Source of the DNA: Streptomyces radicis
GTDB lineage: Bacteria; Actinomycetota; Actinomycetes; Streptomycetales; Streptomycetaceae
DNA: 64,000 nt
NCBI RefSeq assembly: GCF_003626575.1
Contig: NZ_RBDY01000003.1
Span: forward strand, 62,001 to 126,000
Direction of reading: 5' to 3'
A model generated the notes under the pieces. It worked only from the letters and a program-made list of their open reading frames with translations. It had not been told where the DNA came from and made no database searches. Positions within the stretch are counted from its first letter, which is position 1. The number at the start of each line of letters is the position of its first letter. Both the position numbers and the translations under genes were made by a program. This document shows positions 35,742-43,387 of this stretch, one piece after another.

Positions 35742-36589
35742 CGCGACTGCCGATCGTGGTGGCGATCCCCACGAAGAACGAAGCCGCCAACATCGCCAGC
35801 ACGGTGCGTTCGGCCATCGGCCACTTCGCCGCCGTCGTCGTGGTGGACTCCGACAGCACCGACGACACGCGGGCGCTGGCCGAGGCCGAGGGCGCGGAGG
35901 TCGTCCCCTACGCGTGGGACGGCGCGTACCCCAAGAAGAAGCAGTGGTGCCTCGACCACATACGCACCGACATCCCGTGGCTGCTGTTCCTCGACGGCGA
36001 CGAGACGCCCAGCGGCCAGCTCCTCCTCGAGCTGCGCCGGATCTTCCTCGACGGCCGCCCGATCCGCCCGGCGGCGTTCGACATCCCGCTGCGCTACTGG
36101 TTCGCGGGGCAGCGGCTGCGCCATGGCCACACGATCGTGAAGCGGGCCCTGCTCGATCGCACCAGGGCCCGCTTCCCCGAGCCCGACGACCTGGCCGCGC
36201 CCGGCATGGGCGAGCAGGAGGGCCACTACCAGCCGCTCGCCGACCCGGTGCACCGGCTGCGCGGGCCGATCGAGCACCTCGATCTCGACCCGGTGCGCAC
36301 ATGGTTCGAGCGGCACAACCGCTACTCGGACTGGGAGGCATGGCTCGAGGCGCACCCCGAGGTGCGCGAGGAGATCCGCACGGCCAAGACCCGCCAGGGC
36401 CAGCTCTTCCACCGCGCGCCGTTCAAGCCGCTGCTGTCGTTCGGCTACGCGTACGTCTACCGCCTGGGCTTCCTCGACGGGCGCGCGGGCTGGGACTACG
36501 CGCTGGCGATGAGCTTCTACCGCTGGCAGATCGGCGTGAAGGCCCGCGAGGCGGGGCGGGCCGCCGCCCGCGGCGGGAACGGAGGCTGA
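35738..36589 (+). CDS. Family 2 glycosyltransferase
   Basis: 283 residues, GT-A fold. VVAIPTKNEAANIASTVRS, VVVVDSDSTDDT and the DXD-like LFLDGDE give the nucleotide-sugar site. The overall form resembles the WaaE/KdtX branch. The gene starts at GTG with GAGGAG upstream. No membrane span is evident, though the C-terminal basic helix may lie at the membrane. Acceptor unknown. Confidence 0.88.
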   Translation: MTRLPIVVAIPTKNEAANIASTVRSAIGHFAAVVVVDSDSTDDTRALAEAEGAEVVPYAWDGAYPKKKQWCLDHIRTDIPWLLFLDGDETPSGQLLLELRRIFLDGRPIRPAAFDIPLRYWFAGQRLRHGHTIVKRALLDRTRARFPEPDDLAAPGMGEQEGHYQPLADPVHRLRGPIEHLDLDPVRTWFERHNRYSDWEAWLEAHPEVREEIRTAKTRQGQLFHRAPFKPLLSFGYAYVYRLGFLDGRAGWDYALAMSFYRWQIGVKAREAGRAAARGGNGG

Positions 36590-36665
36590 ACGGCGGCTCG
36601 GCGTCGGGGCGGCGGGCCGCGGCGGGGGGTGGTGGCGGGCCGGGTGGTGGTGGCGGCGTGCCGGG

Positions 36666-37772
36666 TCAGGGGACGATGAGTGCCTTCACCACGCGCTGCG
36701 CGGCGACGTCCTCGAGCGCGGTCTGCGCCTCGTCGAGGCCGTACTCCCTGCTGATGAGGTCGGTCCACGGGAACTGCCGTCGGTAGCGCGCCATCACCTG
36801 GACCGCGCGGTACATGTGCCCGACGTCGCTGCCCCAGCAGCCGCGGATGTCCAAGTGCTTCTGGTTGAGGTCGAGGTGGGGGTTGAAGGCCGCTTCACCG
36901 GCGTTGGTGTACTGGCCGACGACGACGTAGCGACCCGCGTCCCGGGTCAGCCGCATGCCCTCGGGGACCGCGGACGGCACCCCGGTCGCCTCGATCGTGA
37001 CATCGGCTCCGCGTCCGCCGGTCGCCTCCAGGATCGCCGCGTGCCGGGCCGCGGGCGTCGTGGTACCGATGTCGATGACGGCGTCCGCGCCGAACCGGGT
37101 CGCCGCGTCCAGCCTGGCCTTCGGCCCTCCGATGACGATCACCGATCCGGCTCCCCGCAGCTGGGCGAGCACGGCGGCGCACTGGCCCACAGGTCCCGCG
37201 CCCTGGATGACGACCGTGTCACCGAAGGCGATCTCGCCGAGAGTCACCGCGTGCAGCGCCGTCGGCATGCCACAGCCACCGGAGAGGAACGCGCGCCAGT
37301 CCAGCTCGTCGGGCAGGGGAATCACATGAACGCCCGGCCTGAGATGGATGTACTCCGCCCATCCCCCCAGGAGGCCGTCGTCGGCCGACAGCGTGACCCC
37401 GTACACCTTCCGTGCCGGGCAGCGGGTGGTGGCGTGGCCGACGGTGCAGTACCAGCAGCGCCCGCAGGTCCCGTACACATCCAGGAACGTCACCACCTGC
37501 CCCACTTCAAGGGGCGCTCCCGACACGTCCTCGGGAACCTTCCCCGTCGCGTCCGCGGGGCCGAGCGCGGCGATCCGTCCGACGCTGACATGACCCGGAA
37601 TGATCGGGTAGGGCACGCCCGCGAGCTGGCCCTTCCACAGATGGGTGTCCGTGCCGCACACCTCGCTGCCGAGGGTCCGCAACAGGATCGCGCCGGGCTC
37701 GAGCTCGGGCCACGAGAACTCCCGCCGCTCCAGTGGCGCCTCGGGCCCGGGCATGACGACCGCGGATATCAC
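36666..37772 (-). CDS. Zinc-type medium-chain alcohol dehydrogenase
   Basis: 368 residues. The structural zinc lobe is intact (CGRCWYC and a fourth Cys in TTRC). Catalytic-zinc Cys is in EVCGTDTHLW and His in PGHVSVG, where the usual GHE Glu is Val. The NAD(P) loop is IQGAGPVGQCAAVL. I chose GTG at 37772 with AGGA upstream. Substrate not evident; position at the island edge makes a role in sugar modification possible but unproven. Confidence 0.87.
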   Translation of the reverse strand: MISAVVMPGPEAPLERREFSWPELEPGAILLRTLGSEVCGTDTHLWKGQLAGVPYPIIPGHVSVGRIAALGPADATGKVPEDVSGAPLEVGQVVTFLDVYGTCGRCWYCTVGHATTRCPARKVYGVTLSADDGLLGGWAEYIHLRPGVHVIPLPDELDWRAFLSGGCGMPTALHAVTLGEIAFGDTVVIQGAGPVGQCAAVLAQLRGAGSVIVIGGPKARLDAATRFGADAVIDIGTTTPAARHAAILEATGGRGADVTIEATGVPSAVPEGMRLTRDAGRYVVVGQYTNAGEAAFNPHLDLNQKHLDIRGCWGSDVGHMYRAVQVMARYRRQFPWTDLISREYGLDEAQTALEDVAAQRVVKALIVP

Positions 37773-38133
37773 CGGGGATTCCTGTCTGTTGACGTCTGCT
37801 GTGACGTCCTCATCGTAGAACCCGAGGTGACGGAGGGGCTGTTCGCAGTTCCCCGGCGCGCACTCGGGAGTACCGTGTCGAGGTCGATGGCGGGCCAGCC
37901 CGCGCAGCGCAACCGGTGGCCGCTGCCCACCGTCGCGGCCCTGGCCCGTGCCGCGGGCGCCGCATCGGGTCTGGCCGCCCATCCGCTGAACCGCCCCCGT
38001 CCACGGCGCTCCCCCGGGGGCGCGGTGAACGGGCGCTTTCTGCGTTCTCCCGCACGGCCCAAGGCCCCGCTCGCTAGCATCCGTAGTGATGCATTCCGCG
38101 CCTTGCCCCAGGAATCCGGGCAGGTCAGGAAGC
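37773..38133. other. Gene-free stretch left of the CRISPR array
   Basis: These 361 bases hold no convincing gene; the ORFs that cross it have no ribosome-binding site or family resemblance. It should contain the adh promoter at its left end. The stretch just before the first repeat (about 38080-38133) is the expected leader position but is not AT-rich. It may be degraded coding DNA. Confidence 0.4.
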
Positions 38134-38284
38134 GTGCTCCCCGCAGGCGCGGGGGTGGTCCCTCATGGGCGACGGCGAGACCGGGTGCCCAGTCGTGCTC
38201 CCCGCAGGCGCGGGGGTGGTCCCGGCATTGGCCGCCACAACGTCCTCGGCGAGAAGCGCTCCCCGCAGGCGCGGGGATGATCCC
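38134..38284 (+). CRISPR. Two-spacer CRISPR array, type I-E-like repeats, no cas genes nearby
   Basis: Three 29-base repeats at 38134-38162, 38195-38223 and 38256-38284 are separated by two 32-base spacers, the standard type I-E geometry. Repeats begin GTGCTCCCCGC and end GGTGGTCCC, with stem CCCCGC/GCGGGG. The first two are identical; the third has a C at position 2 and ATGAT for GTGGT, so it is the degenerate, leader-distal end, which places the leader on the left. No cas gene is present in the window. Confidence 0.92.
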
Positions 38285-38396
38285 GCACAGCGCTCCACCG
38301 GTGCGACACCCCGGTGGCGAGAGGCCGCCGCCGCGTGACGGCGGCGGACGTTCAACGCCCCCGCGCGCGAGCCGGGTCGCGGGCGGGGGCGCTTCG

Positions 38397-38894
38397 TCAT
38401 GACCTCTGTGTGCGCCGTGCTGCGCCGACAGGCCACACGACATCAACGGGCAGCCCCGCCTCACGCGCCTCGATGACCACGTCAGCCGTACCACCGCCCT
38501 TGCCGCTCGGCGGCGACCCATCCCACACCGCGACGAGGCGGTCGGCGCGGCGCAGCAGTTCCTTGTTCGCGGCTTCGTAGGCGGCGCGATTCGCGGTCTC
38601 GTGGGGCACGGTGTGGACCTCCACCGCGGCCTCCACCAATCTGTCGAAGGTCTCCGCGTGCTCTGGCTTCACCTTCTCGCCACGGTAGTCACGCGAGGGG
38701 ATGATCACCACCAAGCGCCCGCCCGCGCTCAGGATGGCCTCGGCGAACAGGGCGTCGGCGCCAGCGGCGATACAGGAGACCCCCACCAGTTCCTCCGGGG
38801 AGTGGACAGCGAGTACCCCTTGCAGCGCGGCCCTGATCACGGGGACGCTCTCCTCTGTGAGGTCCATGTGGCCGGTGACGGCGATGGTGGTCAT
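38397..38894 (-). CDS. SLOG/Rossmann-like nucleotide-binding protein, partner of the XRE regulator
   Basis: 165 residues. VTGHMDLTEESVPVIRAAL at the N-terminus, GVSCIAAGADALFAEAIL, VIIPSRDY and RADRLVAVWDGSPPSGKGG resemble the SLOG superfamily, Rossmann-like folds that sense or cleave nucleotide-related ligands and often occur in defence or stress systems. It lies 9 bases downstream of the XRE regulator with GAGAGG before the ATG, so the pair is an operon. Function unknown. Confidence 0.65.
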   Translation of the reverse strand: MTTIAVTGHMDLTEESVPVIRAALQGVLAVHSPEELVGVSCIAAGADALFAEAILSAGGRLVVIIPSRDYRGEKVKPEHAETFDRLVEAAVEVHTVPHETANRAAYEAANKELLRRADRLVAVWDGSPPSGKGGGTADVVIEAREAGLPVDVVWPVGAARRTQRS

Positions 38895-38903
38895 CTGTTC
38901 CTC

Positions 38904-40343
38904 TCAGGTGGTCAGCAGTTCGCGGAGGTCGTGCCGGGCCTCGCGCACGGCGATGTTCGCAGTGTGGCCTACGGTGTAGGGGTACAGCCGCCCCAGCTTG
39001 ACGCGTACCTTCTTGGATTCGGTGAGCCGGGCCACCTCGATGGCCCGGTGAGTCCTGTCCACGGCGCTGCGGATGTCTCCGAGGAGCCACGAGCACTCGG
39101 CCAGCCCGGCCCAGTCGAGGGCGTGGCTGCGGGCGGCCTCGGTGCCGCGCAGCTCAACCGCAGCCCCAATCCGCTCGATCGCGGCCTCCGTATAACGACC
39201 CGGCTCATGCCGCGCCAGGCCCAACAGCCGATTCCCCATGGTGCCCGCCAGTTCGGCTGGGCCGAAGTACCGGATCCAGTACGGGTCTTCCTCGACGGGG
39301 CCCGCCTCAGCCAGTGTGGCCGACGCCTGGTCCGCCGCGCGGTGGAATGCCGCGGGTCGTCCCAAAGACGCGTAGGCCCACGCCTCACGTGCATGCAGCA
39401 GGGATCGAACCCGGGCCGCGAGTCTTGCTTCTTGCTGCGCGAGACGAACGAGTTCAAGCGCATCCTGGGGCCGGTCTTGGTCGGGATAGAGCATCTGCCG
39501 CGCCATGCCAGCGAGGATGTTTGCCCCGAACGCCCGGTCGCCGCCCGCGTGCGCGGCCCGCAGGGCGAGGCGGTAGTAGTCCTGCGCGGTCCGGTGCAGC
39601 CCGCTGTCCCACGCCATGCCCGCCGCAGTGCCCGCGAGGTCTGCCAGCACGCAGAACAAGCGGCGCTCAACTGCCGCCGTCTGGTGCTCACCGAGCGCCT
39701 CGGTCACCTCGGCGAGCTGGCCGAGGACCGCCCGGCGTCGGAGCCCTCCCCCGACGTGGTGGTCCCACTGCCGCATCAGCCGCGCGGTCTTCTCAAGTTG
39801 CGTTACCTCGCGGGTGCCGAGGCGGCCGACTCGTCGCCCCTCGCCTGCGGGAGTGGTGTGAAGCCAGCCTTCGAGGGCGTCGAGAAGGGGAGCGCCCACG
39901 GTGATCGTGGTGAGTGCGCGGGATGCGGTGCGTCGGTCTATCACCAGGTCGGTCCTCGTCATACGGGCTGCGGCGGTGACTGCTGCGGCCGGTGTCCAGG
40001 GAGACGACGTCAGGTCTCGGTGAGGCGATGGCGCCTCCACCGGGCCGTCGCTGCGAGGAGTCTCCCACGGCCGTGCAGCGAGGCCGAGGAGCTGTCCAGG
40101 GATGCGGAGTCCATCAGCGATGCGGGCGATGACGTCGTATGAGGTCACCTGATGGGTGCCCTTGATGATGGTGGAGACCTTGCCAGGGGTGAGTCGGCAG
40201 GCCGCCGCGAGTCTGTTCTGACTCAGGCCGCCGTACTTTTTGAGCAGGGAGAAGGCAGCCGCGAAGTCGTGCTCGGCGAGGGCACGTCGTAAGTCCTCCC
40301 GTTCCAACAAGTCCGGGCTGACGAGGCTGTGGGTCGCGTCCAC
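38904..40343 (-). CDS. XRE-family regulator with TPR-like C-terminal region
   Basis: About 479 residues. An HTH near the N-terminus (GGLSQNRLAAACRLTPGKVS) is followed by a linker and a long helical region (about residues 170-479) with repeated Trp/Ala/Leu helices resembling TPRs (TAQDYYRLALRAAHAGGD, HALDWAGLAECSWLLGDI). Such Streptomyces regulators may sense peptides or partners. I chose GTG at 40343 with GGGAGG seven bases upstream; the upstream GTG at 40382 lacks proper spacing. Divergent from a run of short genes. Confidence 0.82.
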   Translation of the reverse strand: MDATHSLVSPDLLEREDLRRALAEHDFAAAFSLLKKYGGLSQNRLAAACRLTPGKVSTIIKGTHQVTSYDVIARIADGLRIPGQLLGLAARPWETPRSDGPVEAPSPHRDLTSSPWTPAAAVTAAARMTRTDLVIDRRTASRALTTITVGAPLLDALEGWLHTTPAGEGRRVGRLGTREVTQLEKTARLMRQWDHHVGGGLRRRAVLGQLAEVTEALGEHQTAAVERRLFCVLADLAGTAAGMAWDSGLHRTAQDYYRLALRAAHAGGDRAFGANILAGMARQMLYPDQDRPQDALELVRLAQQEARLAARVRSLLHAREAWAYASLGRPAAFHRAADQASATLAEAGPVEEDPYWIRYFGPAELAGTMGNRLLGLARHEPGRYTEAAIERIGAAVELRGTEAARSHALDWAGLAECSWLLGDIRSAVDRTHRAIEVARLTESKKVRVKLGRLYPYTVGHTANIAVREARHDLRELLTT

Positions 40344-40403
40344 GGTGGCCACCTCCCAAGGCAGCGCGTAACTGATAGTCACTCTCCCTGCGCGCGCAGT
40401 CTA

Positions 40404-40418
40404 TTACCGTCTCAGTAA
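40404..40418. promoter_or_regulatory. Inverted repeat in the XRE/short-gene divergent promoter
   Basis: TTAC (40404-40407) and GTAA (40415-40418) form a short dyad with a 7-base spacer, in an AT-richer stretch between the XRE gene and the first short gene. Short dyads like this are common XRE operators. Short arms make chance possible. Confidence 0.35.
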
Positions 40419-40490
40419 CCCCTGCCGGTCATCCCCGAATCGTCGATCTGGCGGGAGCCTCGGTATATCAACCATCCGAGGAGAACAGCC

Positions 40491-40676
40491 ATGGCTGGTC
40501 TTACCCCCCGCACGCCCCCGCCCGAGCCCGCGCCGCCGCCGTTGTCCGATGACGAGCCGATGACGGTGATTGTTGGGCGGGATTGTCCGCCCGCGGTGCC
40601 GCTTGCTCTGTGTCTGGGCTGCCCGGAGCGGGTGCGCGACCGCGCCGCCCACGTGGGTTCGGGCGGTGGGTCGTGA
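40491..40676 (+). CDS. Small protein with PPLSDDEPMTVIVGR motif (paralogue at 59529)
   Basis: 61 residues, GAGGAG upstream. The core PPPLSDDEPMTVIVGRDC and PLALCLGC is nearly the same as in the small gene at 59529-59732, including 29 identical bases (40542-40570 and 59583-59611). Three Cys, two in CLGC, suggest metal binding. The rest is low complexity. It overlaps the next gene by GTGA. No known domain. Confidence 0.7.
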   Translation: MAGLTPRTPPPEPAPPPLSDDEPMTVIVGRDCPPAVPLALCLGCPERVRDRAAHVGSGGGS

Positions 40677-41077
40677 GCGAACGCTGTGCGTCGTGCGGGA
40701 CGACGATGCCGCCGTTGACCGTGGTGGCGGTGCACCATGCCGGGTCGGGTGGCGGGTGGACGCATCGCGCGTGCGCGCGCTGCCTGGCGCGTGAGCGGCT
40801 GATCCCGCTCGTCTTCCACCCGCTGCGCCACGACGGGTCACGGCTGACGTACCCGGAGATCGTTCCGGGTGAACTGGTCGCCACGCTCGCGCCGTTGGGC
40901 GAGTCCCCCGTGCTCGCCGCCCCGATCGGTCGGCTGCTGGCCGCCGTGGCCCGCACGAAGGACCGCACGCTCGACGCCGACCAGCGGCACGCCGCCCACG
41001 ACGCCGCCCGCGCCGCCGTCGCACGGCTGCGGGAGGCCGCCCGGCAGGAAAGCGGCACCGTTCGGGAACCACGGTGA
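40673..41077 (+). CDS. Small zinc-ribbon-like protein of unknown function
   Basis: 134 residues starting at GTG. Two Cys pairs, CASC near the start and CARC about 24 residues later, with HRA between, look like a zinc ribbon. The C-terminal half is helical (LLAAVARTKDRTLDADQRHAAHDAARAA). Overlaps both neighbours by 4 bases, so it belongs to the same translationally coupled set. No family recognised. Confidence 0.65.
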   Translation: MSERCASCGTTMPPLTVVAVHHAGSGGGWTHRACARCLARERLIPLVFHPLRHDGSRLTYPEIVPGELVATLAPLGESPVLAAPIGRLLAAVARTKDRTLDADQRHAAHDAARAAVARLREAARQESGTVREPR

Positions 41078-41346
41078 ACGGCGCGATCGATTTCTCCCTC
41101 CGCGACCCCGACCGAGGCAACGACCGGCCCGTCAACGGCCGCTGCTGGCTCGGCTGCGACCCGCAGGTCATTCAGCCGGTCATCTGGATCGGGCCCGTCT
41201 CCATCGCAGGGCCGAACGGGATCGCCACCGCACCCGCCTACGCCTGCCCTCGCTGCGTGCGCCGCCTGTACGCCATGGCCCGCGCCGACGAGATCGAACG
41301 CGACCGCCCGCCGCACCTGACCGAGCAGCCGCACCACCACCCCTGA
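41074..41346 (+). CDS. Small cysteine-containing protein of unknown function
   Basis: 90 residues starting at GTG in a GTGA overlap. Cys residues are in RCWLGC and CPRC, again suggesting a metal site. The middle is an apolar beta-like stretch (VIQPVIWIGPVSIAG). No membrane helix or known domain. A 107-base gap follows before the next short gene. Confidence 0.6.
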   Translation: MNGAIDFSLRDPDRGNDRPVNGRCWLGCDPQVIQPVIWIGPVSIAGPNGIATAPAYACPRCVRRLYAMARADEIERDRPPHLTEQPHHHP

Positions 41347-41453
41347 CCCCCACCCATCACGACAAGCTTCCGGAGTCCGCCATCTTCTGGCCATTCCTCT
41401 TCCGGCCCCCGTCCCACCGGCACAACGAGCGCCCGCCGAAGCGACATGCGGCG

Positions 41454-41786
41454 ATGTCCGCGACGGATGTGCGACGCGTCGAGGTCACCACGGCATCCAT
41501 CCTCACCGGGGACGTACTCACCATCGGCGAGCGCCACTTCAAGGTCATCACCCGCACCCGCGTCCACGGCGGGATCAAGCTGAGGCTCACCTCGGGCCAC
41601 CTGTTCGTCATGCCCCACCGCACCACCCTCACCATCTGGCGCGCCGACCCACCCGGCTTACGCCCCCGCTCCTTCTGGGAGACAGCCCTCCGCCCACCCC
41701 CGCCGTCGCGGACGGAGATCGTCGCGCAGGTCGTCGTCGGCTGCGCCCTCGTCATCGTCATCGCCCTGGCGGTGATCGCACGATGA
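41454..41786 (+). CDS. Short protein with a beta-rich domain and C-terminal membrane helix
   Basis: 110 residues. An N-terminal domain (about 10-65: VTTASILTGDVLTIGERHFK, TLTIWRA) is followed by a Pro-rich linker and a C-terminal helix, IVAQVVVGCALVIVIALAVIA, making it tail-anchored. The domain resembles that of the next gene (KLGDQLVVGGRPYTV, TVLWASR), so the two look like tandem paralogues. Overlaps the next gene by ATGA. Confidence 0.6.
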   Translation: MSATDVRRVEVTTASILTGDVLTIGERHFKVITRTRVHGGIKLRLTSGHLFVMPHRTTLTIWRADPPGLRPRSFWETALRPPPPSRTEIVAQVVVGCALVIVIALAVIAR

Positions 41787-42037
41787 ACCCCACCGGGATG
41801 GTCGCGATCGAGATCACCGCCACCACGGTCAAGCTCGGCGACCAACTCGTCGTCGGAGGACGGCCCTACACCGTGTGCGACATGAGCGCGCTCGCCAGCG
41901 GCGGCAAACTGCTGCACTTCCACGGAGGCGAGTCATTCCACATGGGCTGCTTCACCGTCCTGTGGGCCAGCCGCCACATCTCCCAACTCCCCGGCTTCAT
42001 CCCACCCCGCCCCAGACGTTACGAGAGAACACGGTAG
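41783..42037 (+). CDS. Short protein, tandem paralogue of the preceding domain
   Basis: 84 residues. TATTVKLGDQLVVGGRPYTV and FHMGCFTVLWASRHI align with the N-terminal part of the preceding gene, but the membrane helix is missing. It is therefore soluble, and with the anchored copy might form a heterodimer. Coupled to the upstream gene by ATGA. Ends 48 bases before the convergent glycosyltransferase gene. Confidence 0.6.
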   Translation: MNPTGMVAIEITATTVKLGDQLVVGGRPYTVCDMSALASGGKLLHFHGGESFHMGCFTVLWASRHISQLPGFIPPRPRRYERTR

Positions 42038-42085
42038 CGAAGGCACGGGCACACCCCGACCGACGCGGCGCCGATGCCATCCCGA

Positions 42086-43234
42086 TCACCGCCGCGCCGT
42101 CATCCCCGCCCCGCGCACCCCCGCGTACACCCGCTCCAGCGCGTCAAGCACGCCGTCAAGCGTGAAGCTCTCGCGCACCAGCTCGAACGCCGCGACCGAC
42201 GCCTTCTCGTTGGCCGCCGGGTCGAGCAGCTCGAGCACGGCCGACGCGACGGCGGAGCCGTCGGGGATCACCCGGCCCGCGCCCGCGCGCGCCACATCGG
42301 GCGCGAGTCCCGTGGTCTCGGTCACCACGACCGGCGTGCCCACCGACATCGCCTCGAGCACCGAGACCGAGAACGCGTCCTGGATCGACGGCAGCACGAA
42401 GACATGGGCGGAGCGGAGGAGTTGGAGCACCGCGTCGCGCCCCTCGACCGGGCCCACCTGGTCGAGCGCCCCGCGCACGCCCAGCGCGTCGGCCAGCGCG
42501 AGGGTGTCGGCGAGCGCGCCGGTGTCGGGCCCGGCCAGCACGAAGCGCGCGTCGGGGTGCCGTTCGAGCACGGCGGGCATCGCGGCCACGAAGTCCTCGG
42601 GCCGCTTGCCCGCCTGCACGCGCGCGAGGTAGAGCACGGTGGGAGGGCCTTCGAGGGTGCGCCGTTCGGCCTGCGGGGGAACGCCGTTGACCAGCCGGTG
42701 CTGTGGCCCGATCGGGGCGGGCGCGACCACGGCCGCGGTCTCGCGGCGCTCGCGCTCGGTCAGGTACAGGACGGCGTCGGCCCGGCGCAGCACGCGCCGC
42801 ACGCCAAGGGCGTCCACGAGCTTGGCCACCGGCTTGTCCGTGGGATCCACCATGCCGTGCGTCTGGAGCACCAGCGGCGTGCCCGCCGCGACGGCGGCCA
42901 GCGCGAACGGCAGCGTGATCAGGTCCCGCATCAGATGGACGTGCACGACGTCGGCGGAGCGCGCGTAGGCGCCCGCCCTGGCCAGCAGCGCGGGCGAGGT
43001 GATGCCGCTGACCTCGAAGCGGGGCAGCACGTGCCGGGCCTGGAAGAGCCGCACCGGCACGCCGTCGACCTCGCGCGGCAGCGCGCCGCGGGAGGGGAAG
43101 CCGTCGCCGAGCGCGACGAGCGTGGCCCGCCACCCGCGCTCGCGCAGGCCGCGGCACTGGCCGAGCGCCACCCTGGTGGGGCCGCCGAACGCGTGGGTGG
43201 GGGTGTGGAGCGTCACCACCTGGAGGATCCTCAC
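42086..43234 (-). CDS. Family 4 glycosyltransferase
   Basis: 382 residues, GT-B fold. HTPTHAFGGPTRVALGQCRGL forms the N-terminal loop, VHVHLMRDL the middle, and VLYLARVQAGKRPEDFVAAM with FVLPSIQDAFSVSVLEAMSV the nucleotide-sugar-binding C-lobe. The EX7E first Glu is Asp (QDAFSVSVLE). GTG start with GGAGG eight bases upstream. Part of the surface polysaccharide locus right of the island. Confidence 0.9.
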   Translation of the reverse strand: MRILQVVTLHTPTHAFGGPTRVALGQCRGLRERGWRATLVALGDGFPSRGALPREVDGVPVRLFQARHVLPRFEVSGITSPALLARAGAYARSADVVHVHLMRDLITLPFALAAVAAGTPLVLQTHGMVDPTDKPVAKLVDALGVRRVLRRADAVLYLTERERRETAAVVAPAPIGPQHRLVNGVPPQAERRTLEGPPTVLYLARVQAGKRPEDFVAAMPAVLERHPDARFVLAGPDTGALADTLALADALGVRGALDQVGPVEGRDAVLQLLRSAHVFVLPSIQDAFSVSVLEAMSVGTPVVVTETTGLAPDVARAGAGRVIPDGSAVASAVLELLDPAANEKASVAAFELVRESFTLDGVLDALERVYAGVRGAGMTARR

Positions 43235-43387
43235 CTCGCCATCCTCCCACCGGACGCGGCCCGTCGGGGCGGCGCTCCGAGCACGCCGAGCGCTCCGAGC
43301 AGCGCCTTCCACGCCGCCTTTAGGGGCGCCCAAGCCGCGTCGCTACCGTCGGGCTCAGACCGCTGGGTTATCCCGAGAGGATGGATC

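Noticed and set aside
38073-38101. Possible additional CRISPR repeat left of the first repeat
   Set aside because: At the expected 61-base period the sequence bears no resemblance to the repeat.
38285-38396. Possible additional CRISPR repeat right of the third repeat
   Set aside because: No repeat-like stem; the third repeat already shows the degeneracy typical of an array end.
39399-39416. tRNA T-arm-like GATCGAACCCGGGCC
   Set aside because: It lies inside the XRE/TPR coding sequence and no acceptor stem, D-arm or anticodon arm could be folded around it.
40382-40382. Upstream GTG as start of the XRE regulator
   Set aside because: The purine run abuts the codon too closely to serve as a ribosome site, while GGGAGG is well spaced before the GTG at 40343.
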